A DNA stretch of 64,000 nucleotides from JAMXLO01 sp963791495 (GTDB taxonomy: Bacteria; Pseudomonadota; Alphaproteobacteria; Acetobacterales; Acetobacteraceae). A model generated the notes under the pieces. It saw nothing but the letters and a program-made list of their open reading frames with translations. It had not been told where the DNA came from and did no database searches. The stretch lies in contig CAWBST010000020.1 in assembly GCA_963791495.1 (NCBI GenBank), positions 186,001-250,000 on the forward strand, in the 5' to 3' direction. Positions within the stretch are counted from its first letter, which is position 1, and each line of letters starts with the position of its first letter. Made by a program: the position numbers and the translations under genes. Below are positions 52,572-62,413 of this stretch, one piece after another.

Positions 52572-52886
52572 ATGCGTGTCATGCGCGCCCGTATCTACCA
52601 GCCACCGAAGAACGCCATGCAGTCCGGCTGGGCCGCAACACACGAGTGGGTGCTGGAATTCGAGCCGTCGTCGCCGCGCCGACCAGATCCTCTGATGGGC
52701 TGGATCGGCAGCGCTGATACCCAGGCACAGGTGCGGCTCAATTTCCATACGCGCGAGGAGGCGGTCGCCTACGCGGACAGACACGGTATCACCTACGACC
52801 TTGAACTACCGCACCCGCGGAGGATGAAGCCGAAGGCGTATGCCGAGAACTTCCGCTACGGCCGCATCGAGAACTGGACACACTGA
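52572..52886 (+). CDS. NADH dehydrogenase accessory subunit (NDUFS4/ETC complex I subunit family)
   Basis: 104 residues from ATG 52572; ATG 52581 is an alternative (MRARIYQPPKNAMQSG fits the family start). ARIYQPPKNAMQSGWAATHEWVLEFEP, DPLMGWIGSADTQAQVRLNFHTREEAVAYADRHG and PKAYAENFRYGRIENWTH match the 18-kDa complex I subunit family end to end. It is found in alphaproteobacteria and mitochondria and acts in complex I assembly/stability at the membrane arm junction. It lies just behind tRNA-Pro. Confidence 0.95.
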   Translation: MRVMRARIYQPPKNAMQSGWAATHEWVLEFEPSSPRRPDPLMGWIGSADTQAQVRLNFHTREEAVAYADRHGITYDLELPHPRRMKPKAYAENFRYGRIENWTH

Positions 52887-52893
52887 CCGGGCA

Positions 52894-54246
52894 TCACCGC
52901 CACCCCCATCCGCGCAGCAGACCAAGCACAACCACAACCGTCGGCAATGCCGCCGCCAGCCGAAACGTGGAACCGAAGCCGGCCAGGAAAGCCGGTACTT
53001 CTCCGATACCATCCGCCAGTGCGACATCGCGCCAGGTCTGAAACAGCAGCATCAGCACCGTGGCACCGGTCACCGTGCCCAGGGTACGCGTCATCATCAC
53101 CAGGCTGCCGGCGACACCGCGGTCCGAGCGTGGGATCGATACGGTGACGATATCGAAGTAGGCAACCTGGAACAGCCCGACTCCGAACCCTTGCAGACCC
53201 ATCGCAGACGCCAGCAGCGGGATGTTCGGCGTGACATCCGCGGTACCGATCATCACCTGCCCGATCGCCATCGCGGCGGCGCCTACCAGTGCAAGCAAAC
53301 GCGGCGAGAACCGCGCCGCGAGCCGCGCCGCGAGGGGTGCCGCAATGGCCGTACCGGCAGGGGAGCAGGCGAGCAGCATGCCTGTCGCATAGGCCGTCAG
53401 TCCGCCGAAGCGACTCAGATAGAACGGGACGAGCAGCAGCACCGAGAACCCCGCCAGACTTAGCGCCGCATGTCCGGCATTCAGAAGCGAGAAGTCGATA
53501 TCGCGAAAGAAGCGCAGATCGATGATCGGTCGCTGCGTTCCGCGTTCCTGCAAGATGAAGCCACCGGTCGCCAGCACACAGGTGAAAGTCGCCACCGCGA
53601 ACCACAACGGATACGAGCCAATACGTTGCAACTGGTTGAGTGCCAGCAGCATCGCGCTGATCGCCACCACCAGCAGAGCGCCGCCTGCGGCGTCGAACTT
53701 CTCGCGATGCGCGGGGCGCGTGTCGGCCGGCAACAGCCAGGCCAGCAGGAAGGCCGACAGTGCCAGCGGTGCGCGGAACCAAAACACCGCCGGCCAGTCG
53801 ATCAGCGGCACGAGAAGTCCTGCAATCAGTGGGCCGAGCGCACCGCCCACGCCGATCACCATGGTGTAGATGCCGAGGACGCGCGTGCGCGCGGTCTCCG
53901 AGTGCAGGCTGGTGGCGAGCGCCGGCCCACAGCTCAGCACCAGCGCCGCACCCACCCCCTGCATCACGCGGGCGGCCAGCAAGGCCCCGTAGCTCGGCGC
54001 CATGGCACACAGCACAAATGCGACGGCGCTCCACAGGCTGCCGGTGAGAAAGATCCGCCGGTAGCCGAGCATGTCGCCGACGCGGCCGAACACCAGCATG
54101 AGTGCCGCGTAGGTCAGCGTATAGGCGATGACGACCCACTGGATCGCCGGAATCGGCAGACCGAATGCGCGGGTGATGAACGGAAAGGCGAAGTTGACCG
54201 ACGAATCGAACGGCACCACCAGCGTGCCGAGTGCCACCACCAGCAC
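52894..54246 (-). CDS. MFS transporter (DHA2-type, 14 helices)
   Basis: 450 residues from GTG ending at 54246. VVALGTLVVPFDSSVNFAFPFITRAFG, the loop GRVGDMLGYRRIFLTGSLW and MQGVGAALVLSCGPALATSLH are typical of drug-resistance MFS pumps. The frame upstream of the GTG (HHVTPVTTRPGFG) also looks plausible, so the N-terminus may be slightly longer. The substrate is unknown. It lies 41 bases downstream of the HU gene. Confidence 0.9.
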   Translation of the reverse strand: MLVVALGTLVVPFDSSVNFAFPFITRAFGLPIPAIQWVVIAYTLTYAALMLVFGRVGDMLGYRRIFLTGSLWSAVAFVLCAMAPSYGALLAARVMQGVGAALVLSCGPALATSLHSETARTRVLGIYTMVIGVGGALGPLIAGLLVPLIDWPAVFWFRAPLALSAFLLAWLLPADTRPAHREKFDAAGGALLVVAISAMLLALNQLQRIGSYPLWFAVATFTCVLATGGFILQERGTQRPIIDLRFFRDIDFSLLNAGHAALSLAGFSVLLLVPFYLSRFGGLTAYATGMLLACSPAGTAIAAPLAARLAARFSPRLLALVGAAAMAIGQVMIGTADVTPNIPLLASAMGLQGFGVGLFQVAYFDIVTVSIPRSDRGVAGSLVMMTRTLGTVTGATVLMLLFQTWRDVALADGIGEVPAFLAGFGSTFRLAAALPTVVVVLGLLRGWGWR

Positions 54247-54287
54247 GCCGAAGCCGGGGCGTGTGGTGACCGGCGTGACGTGGTGGA

Positions 54288-54557
54288 TCAGACCGATTTC
54301 TTCAGCGACGGCGATGCCTTGAAGCGTACAGTCTTGCCGGCCTTCACCTTGATGGACTCGCCGGTCCTCGGGTTCAGTCCCTTGCGTGCCCTGGTCTTGC
54401 GGACAGTGAAGGTGCCGAAACTCGGCAAGGTAAACTTGCCCTCTCTCTTCAGCTCCTTGATCACCGCGTCCATCAGGTCGCCGGCGGCGCGGTTGGCGGC
54501 GATACCGGTCAGGTCCGCGGAATCCTGCAGGACCTGGGCGATGAAAGCCTTCGACAT
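54288..54557 (-). CDS. HU-family DNA-binding protein
   Basis: 89 residues: MSKAFIAQVLQDSADLTGIAANRAAGDLMDAVIKELKREGKFTLPSFGTF, then ARKGLNPRTGESIKVKAGKTVRFKAS, the two-stranded arm and core of HU. ATG ends at 54557 after GAGGAGACA. A nucleoid protein that bends DNA non-specifically. The conserved Pro in GLNPRTGE is present. Confidence 0.95.
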   Translation of the reverse strand: MSKAFIAQVLQDSADLTGIAANRAAGDLMDAVIKELKREGKFTLPSFGTFTVRKTRARKGLNPRTGESIKVKAGKTVRFKASPSLKKSV

Positions 54558-54670
54558 ACTGTCTCCTCGCTCGTACAGGGTGGCGCCGGGCGAATCGCCG
54601 CGTGCCGCAACGGTCTTAGACGGCCTCGGCGAAGCGCGCCAGCCCCTCTACAGACCCCCGCAGTCCGTGG

Positions 54671-55339
54671 CTATAGAACGCCGTGACGGGCGTAGACCGC
54701 GCGCAGGGAATCGCCCGCTTCCAGTTCAGCGCGCGTCGTATCCTCGGCCACAATCTTGTCAAGGGCAGCGCGGAACACGGAATCGGCCTGCCCTGCCGGA
54801 ATGAAGACCACGCCGTCGACGTCACCCATCACCCAGTCGCCGGCCGCAACGCGCACGCCGGCTATGTCGATCGACGAGTCCTTCTCCACCATTTCCGCGC
54901 GACCCCTGGTGTCGAGCGGGCCGATGCCACCGTGGAACACTGGAAAACGCATCGCGCGGATGCGAGCCACGTCGCGCACGAGGCCATCGGTGACGCAGCC
55001 CGCGGCGCCGCGTGCGCGGGCTGCGGTGGAGAGCAGTTCGCCCCATGGCGCAATCCAGTCGGTAGGGCCGCCGCATGCGAGCACCGGCACTTCATCCGGC
55101 TTGAGGTCGTCGATCAGATCCATTTCGAGCGCATAGGGGTTATGACCTGGTGGCGCACTGTCGGTCGTTATGTAGCGGCCGGTGCGCACGCGACCGAACA
55201 GAACCAGCGTTTCGTCTAGCGGGCGGATGAACGGACGCACCGCTTGGCGCATCAGGCCGAAGCTGTCGAGCACGTCCGACAGGACGGGCGTGTAGAGGAG
55301 ACGGCGGAGCTCGTCCGGGGGAGGCAGCGATGCGCTCAT
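54671..55339 (-). CDS. RraA family protein
   Basis: 222 residues from the ATG ending at 55339. TPVLSDVLDSFGLMRQAVRPF, GGPTDWIAPWGELLSTAARARGAAGCVTDGLVRDVARIRAMRFPVF and VRVAAGDWVMGDVDGVVFIPAG match RraA/4-carboxy-4-hydroxy-2-oxoadipate aldolase-like proteins, including the Arg/Asp metal-site pair in LVRDVARIR. Many members are aldolases/decarboxylases rather than RNase E regulators; the sequence does not decide. No operon partner is evident. Confidence 0.9.
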   Translation of the reverse strand: MSASLPPPDELRRLLYTPVLSDVLDSFGLMRQAVRPFIRPLDETLVLFGRVRTGRYITTDSAPPGHNPYALEMDLIDDLKPDEVPVLACGGPTDWIAPWGELLSTAARARGAAGCVTDGLVRDVARIRAMRFPVFHGGIGPLDTRGRAEMVEKDSSIDIAGVRVAAGDWVMGDVDGVVFIPAGQADSVFRAALDKIVAEDTTRAELEAGDSLRAVYARHGVL

Positions 55340-55370
55340 GGTGGTCCTCGACGTGATGCAGTGCATGAAT

Positions 55371-55494
55371 ACACCTCTCCCGCTTTGCGGGAGAGGCCGG
55401 CGTGAAACGCCGGGTGAGGGTGTCACGGCCGCTCGCACTACCCTCACCCGCCGCGCTTCGCTGCGGCGACCTCTCCCGCATGCGGGAGAGGTGT
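55371..55494. repeat. Pair of inverted ~52-bp palindromic repeats
   Basis: The left copy (55371-55422) begins ACACCTCTCCCGC; the right copy (55440-55494) is its reverse complement in large part. Each copy carries its own hairpins (CCTCTCCCGC TTT GCGGGAGAGG on the left; CCTCTCCCGCATGCGGGAGAGG on the right) and a GGGTGAGGG edge. Together they form a large cruciform-capable block between the phoB stop and the rraA-like gene. It resembles known alphaproteobacterial extragenic repeats and may act as a terminator for the pst operon. Confidence 0.8.
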
Positions 55495-55497
55495 GTT

Positions 55498-56214
55498 CTA
55501 CACCGGTTCGGTGTCGAGCGCGTATCCGGCGGCGCGCACGGTGCGGACGATGTCCAGTTCTCCGTCGGCGTTGATGGACTTGCGCAGACGACGGATGTGC
55601 ACATCGACCGTGCGCGGCTCGACGTGGATGTCGGGACCCCATACGGCGTCCAGCAGCTCCTCGCGTGCGAACACCCGGCGCGGGTGCTGCATGAGGAACT
55701 CCAGCAGGCGGAACTCGGTCGGGCCAAGATGAACCGGCCGGCCGTTGCGCTGCACCCGATGCGCCGCCAGATCCATCGTGATGTCGTGGAATTCGAGCTG
55801 TCCCTTGGCGGGCCGCGAGTTCGAACGCCGCAGCAATGCACGCATGCGCGCGAGCAGTGCGTCCATCGAGAACGGCTTGGCTATGTAGTCGTCCGCGCCG
55901 GTGTTCAGTCCGCGCACCGCGTCCTGGTCCTCGGTGCGCGCGGTGACCATGATCACCGGGAGATCGCGCGTGGCGGAGCGGCGACGGATCTGGCGGCATA
56001 CTTCGAGGCCCGACATCTGCGGCAGCATCCAATCGAGCAACACCAGATCGGGCTGCACCTCGGCGATGCGGGTGAGCGCCTCCTGGCCGTCGGCGGCCTC
56101 TTCGACGCGATAACCCTGCTTCTCCAGGTTGTAGCGCAGCATGGTCGCCAGGGCAGCCTCGTCTTCCACCACCAGCACCAGCGGTTTCGACAAGCTGGAA
56201 ACACCTTCAGGCAT
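55498..56214 (-). CDS. phoB: Phosphate regulon response regulator PhoB
   Basis: 238 residues from the ATG ending at 56214 (AGAGG 5 bases upstream); a GTG at 56226 overlapping phoU is the alternative. The receiver domain has LVLVVEDEAAL (acidic pocket), phospho-acceptor Asp in LVLLDWMLP and Lys in DDYIAKPFS. The C-terminal winged-helix (OmpR type) has LGPTEFRLLEFLMQHP and RTVDVHIRRLRKSI. Phospho-PhoB binds Pho boxes, including the one before pstS. PhoR is not encoded in this window. Confidence 0.96.
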   Translation of the reverse strand: MPEGVSSLSKPLVLVVEDEAALATMLRYNLEKQGYRVEEAADGQEALTRIAEVQPDLVLLDWMLPQMSGLEVCRQIRRRSATRDLPVIMVTARTEDQDAVRGLNTGADDYIAKPFSMDALLARMRALLRRSNSRPAKGQLEFHDITMDLAAHRVQRNGRPVHLGPTEFRLLEFLMQHPRRVFAREELLDAVWGPDIHVEPRTVDVHIRRLRKSINADGELDIVRTVRAAGYALDTEPV

Positions 56215-56222
56215 GTTGCCTC

Positions 56223-56942
56223 TCACTCTCGTGGACGTATAACCGCGTATGCGGAGGCGTCGCCCTTCGGACGCGAATCTGGCAGTGTCTCACCCTTCAC
56301 CGCATAATACAGATTCTCGGCGACATTGGTGGCGTGATCGCCGATCCGCTCCAGGTTCTTGGCGATGAACAGCAGGTGCGTGCAAGGCGTGATGTTGCGT
56401 GGATCTTCCATCATGTAGGTGATCAGCTCGCGGAAAATCGCGTTGTAGATGTCATCGATCACCTGGTCGGAGCGCCAAACCTCCACGGCCTTTTCGGCAT
56501 CGTTGTCGCCGAGAGCGTCGATGATCGACTTCAGCTGGCCCTGCACCATGCGCGCCATGTTGGCGAGGCCGGCCAGCGAATATGGCAGTGAGAACTGCGA
56601 CAACACGATAGAGCGCTTGGCTACATTGGCCGCATAGTCGCCGATCCGCTCAAGGTCGCCGGTGATTTTCAGCGCGGCGACGATCTGCCGCAGGTCGCCA
56701 GCGACCGGTTGGCGCAGGGCCAGCAGGCGGATCACAAAGGTCTCCACCTCGCGCTCCAGCGCATCGACCTTTGGGTCCTCCTCCACGGCACGTGTCGCGG
56801 AGGCAGCGTCGCGGAGCATGATCGCGTCGGCGGCGAGCGCCACCTGCGTCTCCACGATGCCGCCCATCTGCGTCATCATGTTGCGCAGGCGCTTCAGTTC
56901 CTGGTCGTAACTTTTAACGACGTGTTCGGGTGCTCCGGACAT
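56223..56942 (-). CDS. phoU: Phosphate transport system regulator PhoU
   Basis: 239 residues with the two PhoU helical-bundle repeats: VVKSYDQELKRLRNMMTQMGG, the E/D-x3-D metal signature in KITGDLERIGDYAANVAKRS and, in the second repeat, FIAKNLERIGDHATNVAENLYY. It links the Pst transporter to PhoR/PhoB control. It lies 14 bases after pstB and overlaps phoB's possible GTG start. Confidence 0.97.
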   Translation of the reverse strand: MSGAPEHVVKSYDQELKRLRNMMTQMGGIVETQVALAADAIMLRDAASATRAVEEDPKVDALEREVETFVIRLLALRQPVAGDLRQIVAALKITGDLERIGDYAANVAKRSIVLSQFSLPYSLAGLANMARMVQGQLKSIIDALGDNDAEKAVEVWRSDQVIDDIYNAIFRELITYMMEDPRNITPCTHLLFIAKNLERIGDHATNVAENLYYAVKGETLPDSRPKGDASAYAVIRPRE

Positions 56943-56956
56943 TGTTCAGGCTCCGA

Positions 56957-57795
<839 letters not shown>

Positions 57796-57799
<4 letters not shown>

Positions 57800-58686
57800 C
57801 TCCCGCCGCGCAATGCAAATCGCGCAAGAATATTGGTGGCCAGCACGCCGACCGTAATCAGCAACGCGCCCACCCAGGCGAGCTGCACCCAATCTTCAAA
57901 CGCCGAGCCGGCGTACTGGTAAATCGTGACCGGCAGGCTCGACATAGGTTGTGACAGGCTGATCGACCAGTTGAGGTTGCCCAGGCTGGTGAACAGCAGC
58001 GGTGCAGTCTCGCCAGCAATCCTGGCGACCGCCAGCAGCACGCCGGTGACGATGCCGTCTTTTGCCGCACGATAGCAGATCAGGACGATCATCTTCCACT
58101 TCGGCGCGCCGAGTGCCACTGCCGCCTCGCGCAGGCTGGGAGGAATGAGCTGCAGCATGTCCTCGGTGGTGCGCACCACGATCGGGATGACGATCACCGC
58201 GAGCGCCAGGCACCCGGCGATGCCAGAGAAGCCGCCGAACGGCTGGACCGCTAGCTGGTAGATGAACAGCCCGATGAGGATCGACGGTGCCGACAGCAGG
58301 ACATCCGAGACGAATTGTACTGCGTTCGCCATCGCCGAATGGCGGCCATATTCGGCGAGGTAGGTGCCGACCATCAGGCCGATCGGTGTGCCGATCAGCG
58401 TGCCGATGCCGGTCTGGATCAGCGTTCCCACAATCGCGTTGAGCAAACCGCCATTGGAGCCCGGCGGCCTGGTTGTGTTGGTGAAGACTGCGATCGACAG
58501 ACCAGCGGCCCCGCGCCAAATCAACGTGGCGAGGATCGAGGCGAGGAGTACCAAGCCGATCAAGGTCGCCGCAATGCCGAGAGCCTGGACGATGCGGTTC
58601 ACGCGTTGACGGCGGCGGCCGAGTGCCTTCGCCACTCTCTCGTTGCGAGCGGGACCAGGGACAGAACCTGCGGTTGTCACGCTCAT
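57796..58686 (-). CDS. pstA: Phosphate ABC transporter permease PstA
   Basis: 296 residues from the ATG ending at 58686; longer frames overlap pstC. An N-terminal cytoplasmic basic stretch precedes helix 1 (GIAATLIGLVLLASILATLIW). GGLLNAIVGTLIQTGIGTLIGTPIGLMVGTYLAEY and the EAA loop IPPSLREAAVALGAPKWKMI are family hallmarks. It forms the channel with PstC. It starts 2 bases after the pstC stop. Confidence 0.96.
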
Positions 58687-58688
58687 CG

Positions 58689-59654
58689 CTACACCTTCAG
58701 CCGCGGGCGAAGCAGCAGCCGCGAGATCGCGAGCACGATGAACGAGATGACGAACAGGATGAAGCCGAGAGCCAGCAGCGCCGACAGTTTCAGGCTGCCG
58801 GCCGGGCTCTCCGGAAACTCCAGGGCGACGATCGAGGCGATGGTATTGCCGGGACCGAACAGGCTGGTTGTGATGCGGTCGGTATTGCCGATCACGAAGG
58901 TCACAGCCATCGTCTCCCCAAGTGCACGGCCGAGCCCCAGCATGATGCCGCCGACCACCGATACCCGCGTGTAGGGCAGCACGATCGAGCGCATCACTTC
59001 CCAGGTGGTGCAGCCGACGCCGTAGGCTGATTCCTTGTAGACCGCAGGCACCGTCTCGAATACGTCGCGCATGGTCGCGGCGATGAACGGGATGACCATC
59101 ACGGCAAGGATCAGTGCGGCGGTGAAGATGCCGGTGCCGAACGGCGGGCCGGCGAACAGGTCCTCGAGCACCGGGATGCCGTCCAGCGAGTCGATGACAA
59201 ACGGCTGCACGTATTCCGACATCAGCGGGACGATGACGAAGAAGCCCCACATGCCATAGATGATCGAGGGCACGGCAGCGAGCAACTCGACCGCGGTGCC
59301 GACCGGGCGGCGGAGCCACGTCGGTGCCAGCTCGGTCAGGTAGAACGCGATGCCGAACGCGAGCGGCACCGCAAGGATCAGCGACACGACCGAGGTGAGC
59401 AGGGTGCCGTATATCGATACGGCGGCGCCGAACACCTGCTGCACCGGATCCCAGTCGGTGGAGACGATGAACCCGAGGCCGAACTGGCGAAACGCCGGAA
59501 GTCCGCCGATCAGCAGCGACAGTATCAGGCTGCCCAGCAGAATGAGCACGAAGGCGCCGGAGGAGCGGGCCAAGGATGCGAAGACCGCATCCCCGACCTG
59601 GTAGCTCCGGCGTGTTGATCCTGGCTCGGCCAGGGTGGCGACGGCTTGCTGCAT
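58689..59654 (-). CDS. pstC: Phosphate ABC transporter permease PstC
   Basis: 321 residues. GSLILSLLIGGLPAFRQFGLGFIVSTDWDPVQQVFGA, then PLAFGIAFYLTELAP and the EAA-type loop VPAVYKESAYGVGCTTWEVM. Helices near the C-terminus (LSALLALGFILFVISFIVLAISRLLL) end the protein. It begins 7 bases after the pstS stop. Confidence 0.96.
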   Translation of the reverse strand: MQQAVATLAEPGSTRRSYQVGDAVFASLARSSGAFVLILLGSLILSLLIGGLPAFRQFGLGFIVSTDWDPVQQVFGAAVSIYGTLLTSVVSLILAVPLAFGIAFYLTELAPTWLRRPVGTAVELLAAVPSIIYGMWGFFVIVPLMSEYVQPFVIDSLDGIPVLEDLFAGPPFGTGIFTAALILAVMVIPFIAATMRDVFETVPAVYKESAYGVGCTTWEVMRSIVLPYTRVSVVGGIMLGLGRALGETMAVTFVIGNTDRITTSLFGPGNTIASIVALEFPESPAGSLKLSALLALGFILFVISFIVLAISRLLLRPRLKV

Positions 59655-59661
59655 GGGCAGG

Positions 59662-60678
59662 TTACATCGTCCCCGGGACTTCCGCTTTCCACACGGCCCG
59701 GACTGCGTCCTTCACGCTTGCCGGCAGAGGGATGTACAGAAGCTGCGCGGCGATGTCGTCGCCATGGGCGAAGCCCCAGTCAAAGAATTTCTTCGTCGCT
59801 GCACTCTGGTTGGGGTCTTTCGGATCAGTGGGCAGCAGCACGAAGGTGGCTGATTCGATCGGCCAGCTCTTCTCGCCCGGCTGGTCATTCAGGTCGATGG
59901 CGAAGTTCTGGACCTTCGACCAGTCGGCGCTGGCGGCGGCCGCCTTGTAGCTTTCCATGGTCGGCGTGACGAACTGGCCCGCCTTGTTGCGCAACTGCGT
60001 CGTGGTCAGATGATTCATCTCCGCGTAGGCGCTCTCCACGTAGCCGATGCCGCCCCTGATGTTGTGCACCGTGCCGGAGACGCCATCACTGCCCTTGGCG
60101 CCGCTGCCAGCTAGCCACTTCACGCTGGTCGATGACCCCACCTTGGACTTCCAGTCGGGGCTCTGCATCGACAGGTAATCGGTGAAAACGAACGTCGTGC
60201 CGGAGCCGTCGGCGCGATAAACCGGCGCGATGGTCAGGCTGGGCAGCTTTACGCCTTGGTTCAGGGCGGCGATCTTCGGATCGTTCCACTTGGTGATCTT
60301 GCCGAGATAGATGTCAGCGATCAGCTCGCCGGTCAGCTTCAGCTCGTTCACCTTCACGTCGGGCAGGTTCACGATAATGTCCACGCCACCGATCACGGTG
60401 GGGAATTGCATCAGCTTGTGTTCCTTGAGCTGATCCGCCGGGACAGGCATGTCGGAGGCGCCGAAGTCCACGGTGCGGTTGTTGATCTGATTGATTCCGG
60501 CACCCGAGCCGATGGCTTGGTAGTTCAGCTTGACGCTGGTCGTCGGGGCGGACGCCTCACCCCATTTGGCATAGATCGGTGCGGCGAAGGTCGAGCCCGC
60601 GCCCGTGATCTGGGATTCCGCGTGTGCCATGCCGAGGCCGGTCAAGCCAATGGCCAGGGCCGTTATAGCAGTTTTCAT
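59662..60678 (-). CDS. pstS: Phosphate ABC transporter substrate-binding protein PstS
   Basis: 338 residues. ATG ends at 60678 after GGAGAGGAG. The signal peptide MKTAITALAIGLTGLGMAHA is a Sec type. Phosphate-binding segments are visible: ITGAGSTFAAPIYAKW, GSGAGINQI, DFGASDMP, RADGSGTTFVFTDYL and GYVESAYA. It is the first gene of pstSCAB-phoU-phoB, under the Pho box 64-92 bases upstream. Confidence 0.97.
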   Translation of the reverse strand: MKTAITALAIGLTGLGMAHAESQITGAGSTFAAPIYAKWGEASAPTTSVKLNYQAIGSGAGINQINNRTVDFGASDMPVPADQLKEHKLMQFPTVIGGVDIIVNLPDVKVNELKLTGELIADIYLGKITKWNDPKIAALNQGVKLPSLTIAPVYRADGSGTTFVFTDYLSMQSPDWKSKVGSSTSVKWLAGSGAKGSDGVSGTVHNIRGGIGYVESAYAEMNHLTTTQLRNKAGQFVTPTMESYKAAAASADWSKVQNFAIDLNDQPGEKSWPIESATFVLLPTDPKDPNQSAATKKFFDWGFAHGDDIAAQLLYIPLPASVKDAVRAVWKAEVPGTM

Positions 60679-60741
60679 GCACTCCTCTCCGCGTTTTCTT
60701 CGGGACTTGCGGCGACCCTACGAGGAGGTGGCGACTCCCAT

Positions 60742-60770
60742 ATTGCAGTTCCGTGAAGCTTCGATGACAG
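60742..60770 (-). promoter_or_regulatory. Pho box upstream of pstS
   Basis: On the minus strand: CTGTCAT, CGAA, GCTTCAC, GGAA, CTGCAAT, i.e. three 7-base repeats spaced 11 bases apart. The first is a perfect half-site, the second shares TCA in register, and the third CTG..AT. This is the arrangement bound by phospho-PhoB, so the operon should be induced by phosphate starvation. Confidence 0.8.
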
Positions 60771-60931
60771 TCGCGCCTTGGGGACCGGTTGGTCCCATTC
60801 GAAATCGGGCTCCGCTTGCCCATGCCAGACCGCCATTTTATTCTCCCCGGCGGCTTATTGGTCTGGTTGATGATGAAATCTGGCGCAGAAAAGGAAATGC
60901 CTTGCTAAGTCTCCAAGGTAGGACAGTGGGC

Positions 60932-62413
60932 ATGAAGCGCGCCGGGGCGATGTGTCTGGCGGCTCTGTTGCTCGCGGGGGCGGCCGAGGGGGCCACGCTG
61001 CGCATCGGCCTGAATGAGGACCCTGATGCGCTCGACCCCGCGCGGGGCGGCAGTTTCGTTGGCCGCGTCGTGTTCGCGGCAGTGTGCGACAAGCTGATCG
61101 ATACGGACGCCAAGAACAACTTCGTGCCGCAGCTTGCGACCACGTGGGCCTGGTCGGCGGACAATCTCATATTGACCGTCTCGCTGCGCGATGGGGTGAA
61201 GTTCCACGACGATCAGGTGATGGACGCTGAGGCGGTGAAGGCCAATTTGGAGCGTTACCGAAGCGCGCCTGAGAGTCTGCGCAAGGGTGAACTGAAGCCG
61301 GTGTCGTCGGTGGAGGTTGTCGATCCGCACACGGTGCGGCTGCATCTGTCCCAACCGTACGCGCCGCTGGTCGCCGTGCTGGCGGATCGAGCCGGGATGA
61401 TGATCTCGCCCAAGGCACTTGGCCGTGACGTCACGTCGGACCTGCCGTGTGCAGGTCCGTTCAAGTTGACCGAGCGCGTCGCGCAGGACCGCATCGTGGT
61501 GGATCGCTTCGACGGATACTGGAATGCGGATGCGATCAAACTGGATCGCATCGTCTATCAGCCGCAACCGGACACCACGGTGCGTCTGGTGAATCTGCAG
61601 GCGGGTCAGCTCGACATGGTGGAGCGGCTAGGGCCGACTGACGTCGCGACGGTGAAGAAGAACCCCAAGCTAAAGCTGATCAGCCAGGCGGCGCTTGCCT
61701 ATTACTCGATGAGCATCAACCTGGCCGCGCCGGACAGCCCGCTGAAGGACCCGCGCGTGCGCGCCGCGCTGGAATCTTCCATCGACCGCAATGTGCTGAA
61801 CCAGGTGGTGTTCGATGGACAGTTCATTCCATCGAACCAATTCGAGGCGCCGGGCAGCCGCTATTGGGACCCTGACCATCCTGTTCCGCCACGCGACCTG
61901 GAGAAAGCCAAGGCCCTGCTGAAGGAGGCGGGGCAGGAGCACCCACGCTTCACGCTGCTGATCGGCAACAGTCCTGTGGAGCAGCAGGTCGGCCAGGTTG
62001 CGCAGTCGTTGGCGGCCGAGGCGGGCTTCGACATCAAGCTGCAGGCCGCGGAGGCAAATGCGCTGGTCGCGGCCGGACGCTCCGGCAACTATCAGGCGAC
62101 GATCGTGATCTGGAGCGGCCGACCGGATCCCGACGGCAATGTGGCGATCTGGCTCGCGTGCGACGGGTTCCTGAATTGGGGCAAATACTGCAATCCGAAA
62201 TTCGACGACCTGTTGTCGGGCGCGCGCGGCGTGACGGACGTGGCGCAACGGCAAGCGCTGTACAAGCAGTTGGTCGGTGTCTATCTCACCGACCGCCCCC
62301 ATATCATTCTCTATCATGCGAAATGGCTGTGGGCGCTGTCGGACAAGGTTTCCGGCTTCACGCCGACACCGGACGGATTGATCCGACCGCAGGGAATGAC
62401 GCTCGCGCCATGA
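60932..62413 (+). CDS. ABC transporter substrate-binding protein, family 5
   Basis: 493 residues from ATG 60932 (GTG 60926 is an alternative); longer frames run into the Pho box region. The Sec signal is MKRAGAMCLAALLLAGAAEGA. Family-5 features: LRIGLNEDPDALDPARGGSFVGRVVF, VSLRDGVKFHDDQVMDAEAVKANLERY and a typical GYWNADAIKLDRIVYQP. It would bind a peptide-like or other small ligand. There are no permease or ATPase genes next to it; instead it overlaps a Zn-hydrolase gene by 4 bases, which suggests that its ligand is that enzyme's substrate. Confidence 0.92.
   Translation: MKRAGAMCLAALLLAGAAEGATLRIGLNEDPDALDPARGGSFVGRVVFAAVCDKLIDTDAKNNFVPQLATTWAWSADNLILTVSLRDGVKFHDDQVMDAEAVKANLERYRSAPESLRKGELKPVSSVEVVDPHTVRLHLSQPYAPLVAVLADRAGMMISPKALGRDVTSDLPCAGPFKLTERVAQDRIVVDRFDGYWNADAIKLDRIVYQPQPDTTVRLVNLQAGQLDMVERLGPTDVATVKKNPKLKLISQAALAYYSMSINLAAPDSPLKDPRVRAALESSIDRNVLNQVVFDGQFIPSNQFEAPGSRYWDPDHPVPPRDLEKAKALLKEAGQEHPRFTLLIGNSPVEQQVGQVAQSLAAEAGFDIKLQAAEANALVAAGRSGNYQATIVIWSGRPDPDGNVAIWLACDGFLNWGKYCNPKFDDLLSGARGVTDVAQRQALYKQLVGVYLTDRPHIILYHAKWLWALSDKVSGFTPTPDGLIRPQGMTLAP

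Noticed and set aside
52352..52582. Minus-strand frame containing GRRDSNPRPPVPKTG
   Set aside because: This is the well-known spurious translation of the antisense of tRNA-Pro, not a gene.
52472..52600. tRNA-Pro 3' end as an integration attachment site
   Set aside because: The next gene is a core complex I subunit, and no second copy of the tRNA 3' end was seen in the window.
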